DNA from: Kaustia mangrovi
Lineage (GTDB): Bacteria; Pseudomonadota; Alphaproteobacteria; Rhizobiales; Im1
Direction: 5' to 3'
DNA length: 64,000 nucleotides
Assembly (NCBI RefSeq): GCF_015482775.1
Contig: NZ_CP058214.1
Span: 2,718,501 to 2,782,500, forward strand
In this document: piece after piece, positions 16,598-23,749 of the stretch
How the letters are laid out: each line of letters begins with the position of its first letter
How positions within the stretch are numbered: the stretch's first letter is position 1
Made by a program: the position numbers and the translations under genes
The notes under the pieces: model-generated
Told to the model about the DNA's origin: nothing
The model's database searches: none
What the model saw: only the letters and a program-made list of their open reading frames with translations

Positions 16598-17344
16598 TCA
16601 CTCGTCGTCCAGCGGATCTAGCAGATCGGGCGAGTTGTTCGCCGGCGAGTTCACGTTGCGTGACACTGGCCACATGGTCATCAGGTCAGCCGGATAGGGT
16701 TTGAGCAAGTCGGCCGGATCGGACTCAGAACCAAGCCAGCGTTCGTAATCCTCCGGCGCGATGATCACCGGCATACGGTCGTGGATCTCGGCCATCATCT
16801 CGTTGGCCTTGCAGGTCACGACTGCGAACGTGCGCTGTTCAAGCCCCGTGGCGGGATCGCGCCATGTCTCGTAGATCGCCGCCAGGCAGAATGGCGAACC
16901 GTCCGCCATGGCGATGGCATAGGGTTGCTTCGCCTTCTGCCCCTTGATCGCCCGCCACTCGAAGAAACCATCTATGGGCATGAGCGCGCGCCGCGACCGA
17001 TACGCCGCGCGGAACATGCCGTTGGTGGCGACCGCCTCCGCCCTGGCGTTGATCGGCTTCGGCCCGCCTTTCGGATCGCGCATCCAGCGCGGTATCAGCC
17101 CCCAGCGCGCCAGCACGAACACGCGGCCCGGCATGTCCAGCTCGGCGATGACTAGCGGGTAATCTCTCCCCGGCGTGCCGTTGTAGGTCGGGCCGATATC
17201 GTCAATGTCGTCGCCACCGCCACCGCCACCGCCACCGCCACCGCCACCGCCACCGCCGCCGCCCTCCCGCTCGACCGCGCGATCCGCGGCAAATGCGGAG
17301 ACGAGTTGCCTGGCACTCGATTTTGAAAAGACGCGGCCGCACAT
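16598..17344 (-). CDS. SOS response-associated peptidase (SRAP/HMCES/YedK family) with a poly-Gly tract
   Basis: 248 aa. The start is fixed by the catalytic N-terminus MCGRV: after Met removal Cys2 forms a thiazolidine cross-link with abasic sites in single-stranded DNA. Other family residues are the Asn in INARAEA, Glu in PIDGFFEW and the His in EIHDRMPVI. Roughly 29 residues in, a run of 17 glycines is encoded by a hexamer repeat, an insertion not typical of the family. Phage SRAPs may protect abasic sites made during replication or by host defences. The next gene upstream ends 4 bp before it. Confidence 0.9.
   Translation of the reverse strand: MCGRVFSKSSARQLVSAFAADRAVEREGGGGGGGGGGGGGGGGGDDIDDIGPTYNGTPGRDYPLVIAELDMPGRVFVLARWGLIPRWMRDPKGGPKPINARAEAVATNGMFRAAYRSRRALMPIDGFFEWRAIKGQKAKQPYAIAMADGSPFCLAAIYETWRDPATGLEQRTFAVVTCKANEMMAEIHDRMPVIIAPEDYERWLGSESDPADLLKPYPADLMTMWPVSRNVNSPANNSPDLLDPLDDE
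17213..17263. repeat. Hexanucleotide microsatellite in the SRAP gene
   Basis: Seven perfect GCCACC copies followed by three GCC triplets (plus strand), 51 nt coding for 17 glycines. Gain or loss of one unit changes the protein by two residues without a frameshift. Confidence 0.95.
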
Positions 17345-17348
17345 GGCG

Positions 17349-17642
17349 TCACCAAGGCTTGTCTGCGACGAATATCTCGCCGGAGTACGCATGCCCAAAG
17401 CGCTCCAGGAACGCTTCCGCATGCTCCATCGTCGTGAAACAGTACCGGGCCGTGTGGAAAATGTCTTCCGTGCGCCGGTCCCTCCCGCCGCGCGTCATGA
17501 ATGGCATCGCGCGCTCGCGCGGAAAGGCGTGCATTGTGTCAATCGCCTTGCCGAAGCCGATGGGCGGCACGATCAGTTCAACCTGATAAGGGAAATCGTG
17601 ATCGATCTGCTTGCTGCTGACGGCGCCTTTGAGTCTGGGCAT
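17349..17642 (-). CDS. Small hypothetical protein, first gene of the SRAP-SNase unit
   Basis: 97 aa, not recognised. ATG 17642 (MPRLKG) is preceded by an AAGGGGGC Shine-Dalgarno sequence. The sequence looks soluble and mixed alpha/beta, with PYQVELIVPPIG, a basic MTRGGRDRR loop and a C-terminal HAEAFLERFG helix. Four bases separate its stop from the SRAP start, so the two are probably co-translated. No function proposed. Confidence 0.65.
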   Translation of the reverse strand: MPRLKGAVSSKQIDHDFPYQVELIVPPIGFGKAIDTMHAFPRERAMPFMTRGGRDRRTEDIFHTARYCFTTMEHAEAFLERFGHAYSGEIFVADKPW

Positions 17643-17752
17643 GGTGCCCCCTTGCGAGAACCATTCAGGAACAAAAGCGGGCGAGACAAGGGAGTCAAGA
17701 TCGCGCAGTCTAGCAATCACAGACCAGTCGTGGTAGCATCTTACTTGAAATC

Positions 17753-18307
17753 ATGGCGCTGTGGGGGCGCTCCGTGGACCAAGATACTTCAGGAATTGGC
17801 GGCGATTGCTGCATCGTGGTAGCGTTGTCGTGGGGGCTTTTCATACTGGCCGCGATAATAGCACTCTGCGCGCCTCTGACTGTCTATTTCGTCGGATCGC
17901 CGCCAGCCTTACCAGAGTCCCCAGTTCCGCCGAACGTCAATCGGGATTTTCTGATTGCCTCATCAAGCTCGCTCGAAAACATAGTCTCGTTGCTGATAAC
18001 CATATCTTTTGGACTTACAGCCGTTTCGGCCTTTTTAATGAAGAATCGAATTCTTCAATTCAACCTATCATCCGCAATCAATGCAATTATATCGTCCCTG
18101 ATATTTTTAACTTTGGTTCTATCGTTATCTCGTTCCTATCATTCATATGCCATGATCTCCAATCAAATAGGAATTGGATACTGGTATCCATCACGCATTA
18201 CAAATCTAATAGAAGATAATGTTTTCTATATTGTATTGATGTCATTATTTGTTTTATCGGGAATTTTTTTCAATTTCTTAATGCAATCCCTACATAATTT
18301 CAAATGA
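17753..18307 (+). CDS. AT-rich four-helix membrane protein (cargo)
   Basis: 184 aa with four hydrophobic segments: about 21-45, 76-95, 103-125 and 155-178. No family recognised. From roughly 17980 onward the base composition drops sharply in GC compared with the prophage and host, and continues so through the next gene. Its stop codon region overlaps an ATG in front of the secreted-protein gene, and a strong Shine-Dalgarno for that gene lies just inside the junction. Orientation is opposite to the flanking phage operons. Likely a recently acquired lysogenic cargo gene; superinfection exclusion or a membrane toxin/immunity role is speculation. Confidence 0.65.
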   Translation: MALWGRSVDQDTSGIGGDCCIVVALSWGLFILAAIIALCAPLTVYFVGSPPALPESPVPPNVNRDFLIASSSSLENIVSLLITISFGLTAVSAFLMKNRILQFNLSSAINAIISSLIFLTLVLSLSRSYHSYAMISNQIGIGYWYPSRITNLIEDNVFYIVLMSLFVLSGIFFNFLMQSLHNFK

Positions 18308-18321
18308 AACAGGAGGGTTAT

Positions 18322-19221
18322 ATGAATAAATTAGCACCCTTCTTGGCTATCATTTGTACTTTGAATATCACAACAATAAATATCATAGAAGCAAAAGAAT
18401 ATGAATCCAAGACAATTGCACTGTCTATTAGATTTCATGATAAAATTGATTCATATCCAGAACCCTTGATATACGTTAAAGGAAGCTTACGTGGATCTGT
18501 TCCAGGCGCGATTGAACTGTCAGTTTCAAAAGAAGAAATTCCCATAGAAATAGGGATTTCTCAATTTCCATTATCCCCCCTATACAGTTTTACAATATCC
18601 CTAAAAACGATCCGAGATGGATATGTTGACGTCATATCAACCAATATCGCTTCGGTGGAGGGGGAATCAAATCGATTTTGGGACACCTTTAAGGTTCTCG
18701 ACAACAGTTCCGCACAAGAGAAAATAACTAAAATTTCCAACAAAATATATGAAATCAAAATACCTACGTCGACTTATCGGCTTATCACTCAAAAATGGCA
18801 GAATGAAAAAATAAACTACTATTCTCCGGCATGGTTTGGTGCGGGCATCTCAAAATTTCAGAACTCCTCCGAAATGTCACATTTTATGCATAAAATACCT
18901 GGCAGCAATGTCGCCGCCTCCTGGTCCGGAGCCATTGGACGAACAGGAACTGGAATCCAGCAAAGACATAATTGGATAATAGAATCCGTTCCAGATGGAG
19001 CGTACGTTTCTACCGATGAAGATCGTAATATTGGAAATACTAACATACAACATAATATCGCACATCTACCAGGGTCCTATATCTTAGTAAAAAAGTCAGG
19101 ATACTATGATGCTCAATATAATTGCGTAGCTAATCCCAACTGCAGGAAGACCGAATTTTGTACGGAGACACGAATCGACGACGATTATCGGCTTGTCTGT
19201 CACCTAAAGAAGCTGCCCTGA
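18322..19221 (+). CDS. AT-rich secreted protein (cargo partner)
   Basis: 299 aa. ATG 18322 is chosen over 18304 because AGGAGGG sits just upstream and a signal peptide follows (FLAIICTLNITTINIIEA). The mature protein is rich in beta strands and aromatic residues, has no cysteine until the last 40 residues, then a Cys-rich end (NCVANPNCRKTEFC and a final Cys) that could form disulfides. A WIIESVPDGAYVST segment resembles PEGA-like surface motifs. No family recognised. It forms a pair with the four-helix membrane protein, 14 bp upstream. Confidence 0.65.
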   Translation: MNKLAPFLAIICTLNITTINIIEAKEYESKTIALSIRFHDKIDSYPEPLIYVKGSLRGSVPGAIELSVSKEEIPIEIGISQFPLSPLYSFTISLKTIRDGYVDVISTNIASVEGESNRFWDTFKVLDNSSAQEKITKISNKIYEIKIPTSTYRLITQKWQNEKINYYSPAWFGAGISKFQNSSEMSHFMHKIPGSNVAASWSGAIGRTGTGIQQRHNWIIESVPDGAYVSTDEDRNIGNTNIQHNIAHLPGSYILVKKSGYYDAQYNCVANPNCRKTEFCTETRIDDDYRLVCHLKKLP

Positions 19222-19239
19222 TAGTATCCCCCCAAACAC

Positions 19240-19273
19240 AAAAAGCCCCCGCCCACCTTCCGGTGAGCGGGGC
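19240..19273 (-). terminator. Rho-independent terminator of the primase operon
   Basis: On the minus strand a GC-rich stem (GCCCCGCTCACC with GGTGGGCGGGGGC, loop GGAA) is followed by five T. It ends the leftward phage operon right after the primase-polymerase gene and insulates it from the plus-strand cargo pair, which stops just to its left. Confidence 0.85.
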
Positions 19274-19277
19274 ACAG

Positions 19278-21350
19278 TCAGACCACTTCCACAAATTTCT
19301 TAGGCTCACGCTTCACCGGATCCGGCTTCACGACCTCGCGAAGCTGGCCGTCGTCCAGCCACGCATTGAGCAGCTTCTTTATCTTCCGCTTGCCCGCCTT
19401 GTCGGCCTCAATGCCGAGCACTTCGGCCACGACGAGCCCGACCCAATCCTTGGCCTGCTCGTTCTGGCGGAACGCCCCGCCGCGAATGCGTGCCTTGATG
19501 GCCTCCAGAGCGTCCGGCGCGACCTCGCCGGCTATCGCCTCCGCCGTCGGCCACTGCCACGGCACGACGACGCCGGCGTGATCCTGTGGCTTGGCAATGC
19601 CCTGCCCGTTGCCGAGCGGTACGGACTCCAGCCGGCGCCATGCGAGCGAGCCGGTCGACGGCGCCAGGTTGGCCTTGCCGAGATTCACGCTGAAATACGA
19701 GAACCGTTCCTCGCGCGGCACGCCGGCCTGGCCGGCCTGCTCGTCCGACATGCGGTTGAGCACGCGCACCGACCGGGCCGCCGCCAGAAGCGAGCCGGCG
19801 CCGCGCGCGTCGTCCACCGTCACTTCCTTGCCGTCGGTCTTCTTGACGTGGTGCACCAGCTCGACGGCGACGTTCGTCTCCTCCGCGATCCGTGTCCACA
19901 GCTTGGCCACCTTGTCGATGGCGCCGTTGTCGTTCTCGGGCACGCCATGGGTGGACACGAACGGGTCAACGACCAGCACGTCGATACCGTTCTCAATGAT
20001 CGCCCGCTTGATCGCGTCGACCACCGGCACGGCGACGTGAATGTCCCGCCTCTCCTCGCGCACAATCACCATGTCCTGCTCGCGCCCGGAGTCGACGAAC
20101 AGCCGTCCGGCAACCTCGTCGGCCGCGATGCCATAGCGCTTGCAGGCGCCGGCAATACGCCGGTTCAGCTCGTCGCGGTCATCCTCCCCGTTGAAGTACC
20201 AGACGCGCGAGCGCGCCGTCGGCTTCTCGCCGAGCAATGCCCGCCCCGTCACCATGGCGAGCGCTTCGGCGATGGCCAGAGACGACTTGCCGACACCGCC
20301 GGGCGCCACCGTCAGCGACATGTACTTGCGCACCATATGGGAGCCATAGAGCCACTGGCGCCGCGGCAGCGCGGATGGATCGCACCAGACATAGGGCGTG
20401 GCGCGGACAAGCAGTTGCTCGGCCTCCGGCCTGGCCAGCAGGCTCGCCGCCAACCGGGCGCCCTCGGCGGCAAGCGCCGGGTCATCGTTCTGTAGCGTGG
20501 GGGCTTCCGGGATGTCGCGCGGATCAGCCATGCCGGACTTGAGCCCGCTCGCAATGGTCTGCCGCGCCGCGTGCTCGCCATCCTTGGAGACATAGCCGTT
20601 TGCCTGCGCCGCCGCGAACAGCCGCGCGCCGGCCTCCTCCTCCGACAGCGCGCCGGCCCCCACGAAGGTGCCGAGCGCGAACGCCGCGTCGTTGAGCGCG
20701 TTGTTGCGCCCGTGGGTGGCGCGGGTCAGCCGGGACAGCTCGTCGGCGATGGCGGCCTCGACATAGCGCGTATTGGGCTGGTCGGCCGCCGGCAGGGACT
20801 CCACCGACGCGCCGCGCTTCAACACGCGCTCCAGAAGCCAGGACGGCGCAAGGGCGGGCGCGGGCTGCCGGTCGACCCACTCATAGAAACAGCCGTCGGC
20901 ATTGACCGAGCCCGGCGCGATCACATAGCCGCCCTCGCCGCGCACGTCGATGCCCGGCGCGAGGCGCCCGCGATTGCGCACGCCGTCGACATACTGGAAC
21001 AGCAGGTGCCGCCCACCCGACGGCGTGCGCACGCTCACGGTCGGCGGCAGCGCGCCGTGCTCCTGTTCCATGGCGCCCAGCGCATCGGGCCCGTTCTCAT
21101 TGCCCTTCACGTCCAGGTCCAGCACCCACACGCCGGAGCGCTCGCCGGTCGGCACGCCGATCATGGCGCCGGGGTGCCGCGCCCACCATTTGCGGATCTG
21201 CTCCGCATTGTCGGTCGCGGCGTGCAGGCCGCGCTTGACCAGCGGGCGCTTGGTGGCCGGGTCGCACGGGAAGACCGGCCAGCCGGAGGCGGCATAGTCG
21301 AGGGCGAGGTCAAGCGGCTGCATGGGTGGTGCCTCGCGGTTCGTTGTCAT
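19278..21350 (-). CDS. Primase-polymerase / RepA-like helicase fusion
   Basis: 690 aa phage replication protein. The N-terminal bifunctional primase-polymerase domain shows ALDYAASGWPVFP, the metal-binding LDLDVKG, SGGRHLLF and GIDVRGEGGYVIAP. The C-terminal RecA-like hexameric helicase has Walker A APGGVGKSS, WYFNGEDDRDELNRR and a Walker B-like DVLVVDPFVS. It would prime and unwind at the phage origin. The start at 21350 overlaps the upstream methyltransferase by 41 bases; ATG 21323 (MQPLDL), with GAGG upstream, is a reasonable alternative. Last gene of the leftward early operon, followed by a terminator. Confidence 0.88.
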   Translation of the reverse strand: MTTNREAPPMQPLDLALDYAASGWPVFPCDPATKRPLVKRGLHAATDNAEQIRKWWARHPGAMIGVPTGERSGVWVLDLDVKGNENGPDALGAMEQEHGALPPTVSVRTPSGGRHLLFQYVDGVRNRGRLAPGIDVRGEGGYVIAPGSVNADGCFYEWVDRQPAPALAPSWLLERVLKRGASVESLPAADQPNTRYVEAAIADELSRLTRATHGRNNALNDAAFALGTFVGAGALSEEEAGARLFAAAQANGYVSKDGEHAARQTIASGLKSGMADPRDIPEAPTLQNDDPALAAEGARLAASLLARPEAEQLLVRATPYVWCDPSALPRRQWLYGSHMVRKYMSLTVAPGGVGKSSLAIAEALAMVTGRALLGEKPTARSRVWYFNGEDDRDELNRRIAGACKRYGIAADEVAGRLFVDSGREQDMVIVREERRDIHVAVPVVDAIKRAIIENGIDVLVVDPFVSTHGVPENDNGAIDKVAKLWTRIAEETNVAVELVHHVKKTDGKEVTVDDARGAGSLLAAARSVRVLNRMSDEQAGQAGVPREERFSYFSVNLGKANLAPSTGSLAWRRLESVPLGNGQGIAKPQDHAGVVVPWQWPTAEAIAGEVAPDALEAIKARIRGGAFRQNEQAKDWVGLVVAEVLGIEADKAGKRKIKKLLNAWLDDGQLREVVKPDPVKREPKKFVEVV

Positions 21351-22116
21351 TGGCCGGTGTCAGGTCGAGGCACGCGCCTATGAACGCCTTCGCCTGTTCG
21401 GCGTTGATCGCGTTTCCGTAGGCGCGCAATCTTCCCACTCGCGTGGCAGACCCATGAGCCAACAGACGAATTCCGGGTTCAACGCGCCGAATTCGGCCAA
21501 GCTCTCCGGCCGTTCTGAAGTCGCCAAAGAATGAGCGACGGCCTGAACGTTCAACGGCCATGTGTGGCGCTTCCATTGAGATGGGCCGGCCTTGTTCTCC
21601 GCGTCCTGGACAGTCGGCGTAGGCCACAAAGTAGGTGCGCATTCGCTCGTTGGGCGCATCGACGGCACAAGCCGGGAAATCGACCGCCCCGAAGGCAAAA
21701 CCCGCACTTTCCATGTCAGTTGCCGTTCGGTCGATCCATGCAGCCGTGTCGTCAACCTGCTCGCCAAGCACCACGTCAGGGCGTCCGGCTTCGATAAGCC
21801 GGAACCAGATCGGCCACAGGTCGCGCTCGTCGGCGAAGCCCTTCCGCCTGTCGGCCGCTGCCGCCGAATGCGGCTGGCATGGGCATGAACCGGTCCAGAC
21901 GGGGCGGCTGTCTGCCCAGCCGGCCCGGCGGAGCGCGTAGCTCCACACTCCGATGCCGGCGAAGAAATGGCATTGCGCGAAGCCGCGCAGGTCGGACGGT
22001 CGAACATCGACAATTGAACGCTCATCCACAACTCCCGGCGCTATGAGGCCCGCGTCGATCAGGTTGCGCAGCCATTGCGCCGCATACGGATCGTTCTCGT
22101 TGTAGTAGGCGCTCAA
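21310..22116 (-). CDS. Phage C5-cytosine DNA methyltransferase
   Basis: 268 aa. Motifs are FAGIGVWS (motif I, SAM binding), CPCQPHS (motif IV, catalytic Cys), GEQV in place of the usual ENV (motif VI), RMRTYFVA (motif VIII) and YGNAIN (motif X). It probably methylates phage or host DNA to avoid restriction. Start: TTG at 22116 overlapping the upstream stop as TTTTGA, with GAGGAGG ahead of it; longer frames only run into the upstream gene. No restriction enzyme is nearby, so it is an orphan enzyme. The altered ENV motif is common in phage members. Confidence 0.82.
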   Translation of the reverse strand: MSAYYNENDPYAAQWLRNLIDAGLIAPGVVDERSIVDVRPSDLRGFAQCHFFAGIGVWSYALRRAGWADSRPVWTGSCPCQPHSAAAADRRKGFADERDLWPIWFRLIEAGRPDVVLGEQVDDTAAWIDRTATDMESAGFAFGAVDFPACAVDAPNERMRTYFVAYADCPGRGEQGRPISMEAPHMAVERSGRRSFFGDFRTAGELGRIRRVEPGIRLLAHGSATRVGRLRAYGNAINAEQAKAFIGACLDLTPANDNEPRGTTHAAA

Positions 22117-22460
22117 AACGGCGCCTCCTCGCTGGCGATCAGATGGCGCAGCCGGTCGCCGAAGCCGCGCACGATCACGCGGCACAGCGTGGCGGCCTCG
22201 CCCGCGTCGAACTCGCAAAGGTCGGTCTTGCCGAGCCGGTCCATATAGGCGCCGGCGGCCTCCACGGCGCCGTCCAGCGCGCGGTTCTCGTAGCCATCGA
22301 ATTGCGTCACGCGGCGGATGCGATCCGCCAGCATGGAGCATTCGGGGCAAAGGAAATGGGTGTCGTCAGGCATGGCGATTCCTACGCTGGACGCATGCCG
22401 CCCGCAGGCGTAGCAGGTGGTTGGCACACCGGCTCCGGTGCGCGTCGGGGCAAATGTCAT
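22113..22460 (-). CDS. Small zinc-binding hypothetical protein
   Basis: 115 aa. A four-cysteine cluster, CYACG and LCPEC, suggests a zinc ribbon near the N-terminus; the remainder is helical and ends EEAPF. ATG 22460 is used; an in-frame TTG at 22478 would extend it into the palindromic operator upstream. It is the first gene of the C5 methyltransferase-primase unit and diverges from hicA across the operator region. Its last codons contain the ribosome-binding site for the methyltransferase. Function unknown. Confidence 0.65.
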   Translation of the reverse strand: MTFAPTRTGAGVPTTCYACGRHASSVGIAMPDDTHFLCPECSMLADRIRRVTQFDGYENRALDGAVEAAGAYMDRLGKTDLCEFDAGEAATLCRVIVRGFGDRLRHLIASEEAPF

Positions 22461-22470
22461 GCGATGAATA

Positions 22471-22521
22471 ATGCGCAATTATTTGCGCATACCCTCTTGA
22501 TCCGCCTCCGATAATGCGCAA
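22471..22521. promoter_or_regulatory. Palindromic operator between hicAB and the methyltransferase-primase unit
   Basis: ATGCGCAA-TTAT-TTGCGCAT (22471-22490) is an inverted repeat with perfect 8-bp arms, and a third copy of the half-site ATGCGCAA lies at 22514-22521 followed by AT-rich TATATA. HicB proteins with a ribbon-helix-helix domain bind such sites to autoregulate; binding here could also affect the divergent gene at 22460. Confidence 0.65.
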
Positions 22522-22551
22522 ATATATACACACAAACGGGGAGGCAGTGAC

Positions 22552-22740
22552 GTGGCGAACATCGAAACCAACCGCTCAAAGATCGTGAAGCGGCTAGAGG
22601 CGGAAGGTTGGGAGATTGTCCACGGCGGCAAGCACGACAAGTTTCGCAAGGCGAACATGAAGACGATCATCGTGCCGCGTCACAAGACCCTCTCTCCGGG
22701 CGTTGCCCGGTCAATCGCGAAGGCCGCGGGCTGGCTCTAG
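22552..22740 (+). CDS. hicA: HicA-type mRNA interferase toxin
   Basis: 62 aa. Double-stranded-RNA-binding-like fold of HicA, with KRLEAEGWEIV, the catalytic His in GGKHDKF, and IIVPRHKTLSPGVARSIAKAAG at the C-terminus in the usual order. It would cleave mRNA when free of HicB. The start is GTG 22552 behind a GGGGAGG Shine-Dalgarno. The toxin gene precedes the antitoxin, as usual for hicAB. A prophage copy would act in maintenance or in abortive defence. Confidence 0.9.
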   Translation: MANIETNRSKIVKRLEAEGWEIVHGGKHDKFRKANMKTIIVPRHKTLSPGVARSIAKAAGWL

Positions 22741-22766
22741 GCCGGCCCGACACAGGAGGTAGAACC

Positions 22767-23177
22767 ATGTCCCGATATGTTGCCCTGATCGATGGCGAGC
22801 GCGGCGCTTACGGCGTGGCGTTCCCCGACTGCCCCGGATGCACCGCAATGGGCGAAACGATTGACGAAGCCCTGCACAACGCGGCGGAAGCACTGTCTGA
22901 GTGGGTGGCCGATGAATCCGCCGCCGGCCGCGGCGCTCCGGCTCCGCGCAGCGCCGACGAGCTGCGCGCCGATCCGGAAGTGGTCGAGGCGATCCGCGAA
23001 GGCGCGGCCATGGCAGTGGTGCCCCTCGTTCTCGAAACGGGCCGCGCGACGCGGGCGAATGTCTCCATCGACGCCGGCCTGCTCGCCGCCATCGACGAAG
23101 CAGCGGCGCGCGCCGGCATCACCCGCTCGGCCTATCTGGCAAGCGCGGCACGCGAGCGGCTTGTTGCCGGGGAATGA
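22767..23177 (+). CDS. hicB: HicB-type antitoxin with ribbon-helix-helix domain
   Basis: 136 aa. The N-terminal partial RNase H-like domain of HicB is clear (AYGVAFPDCPGCTAMGET then a DEALHNAAEAL helix). The C-terminal part is a ribbon-helix-helix DNA-binding domain (ANVSIDAGLLAAIDEAA, ITRSAYLASAARERL). It neutralises HicA and probably binds the palindromes upstream of hicA. ATG 22767 follows AGGAGG. Its last 46 bases overlap the convergent MT-A70 methyltransferase gene. Confidence 0.9.
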   Translation: MSRYVALIDGERGAYGVAFPDCPGCTAMGETIDEALHNAAEALSEWVADESAAGRGAPAPRSADELRADPEVVEAIREGAAMAVVPLVLETGRATRANVSIDAGLLAAIDEAAARAGITRSAYLASAARERLVAGE

Positions 23178-23749
23178 TTGTCGTTGGCCGCCTCGAACCG
23201 GCCAACTTCATTCCCCCAAGCCTGCCATCCGGCGCGGCGCTGGCGTGCGAACAGCTCGATATACGGCCCGTCGACCAACCGCTCGATGCGCTCGTACTGT
23301 TCGTCGGGCTTGCGGCTGTGCTCGCGGCGCGGGGCGTCGATGATCTCGCGCACGCCCTTGTCCTTCCGCCGCACCTTGCCGCGCGTGAACAACAGGCACA
23401 GCTCGGTCTGCTTGCGCGTCCAGTAGCCCATGCCGATGCGCGGCGTGCCCTTCGCAGTCAGCTTGCGCCAGGTGAATGCCCGCGTCTTGAACCGGAAGCC
23501 CCAGGCTCGCCCCAGCTCGATGGCCTGGTCTATGTGGCTGTCCACCACCCACATGAACAGCGCGCAGTCCTTCGCCGCAAGCTCCTGCACTGGAAGCGCG
23601 GCAAGGTCCGCCGTCGCCGTCGTCATGTAGTGGTCGTTCGCCGATCTGTGGGGCGTGCCTTTCTTGCCGCTCCACGTCCTGAACGACCATGGCGGGTCCG
23701 CAAGGATGCAGCCGAACGGACCGCCCGGCACGTCATCGAGTGGCGTCAA
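23132..23749 (-). CDS. MT-A70 family N6-adenine DNA methyltransferase
   Basis: 205 aa. It has the catalytic DPPW motif in ILADPPWSF, then CALFMWVVDSHIDQA, GYWTRKQTELCLLF and IERLVDGPYIELFARQ, the standard order for phage MT-A70 enzymes. It would methylate adenine in DNA. Start: TTG 23749 overlapping the helicase stop as TTTTGA, with GAGGAG upstream, as for the C5 enzyme. The gene runs 46 bases into the convergent 3' end of hicB. No cognate nuclease is present. Confidence 0.88.
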   Translation of the reverse strand: MTPLDDVPGGPFGCILADPPWSFRTWSGKKGTPHRSANDHYMTTATADLAALPVQELAAKDCALFMWVVDSHIDQAIELGRAWGFRFKTRAFTWRKLTAKGTPRIGMGYWTRKQTELCLLFTRGKVRRKDKGVREIIDAPRREHSRKPDEQYERIERLVDGPYIELFARQRRAGWQAWGNEVGRFEAANDNHSPATSRSRAALAR

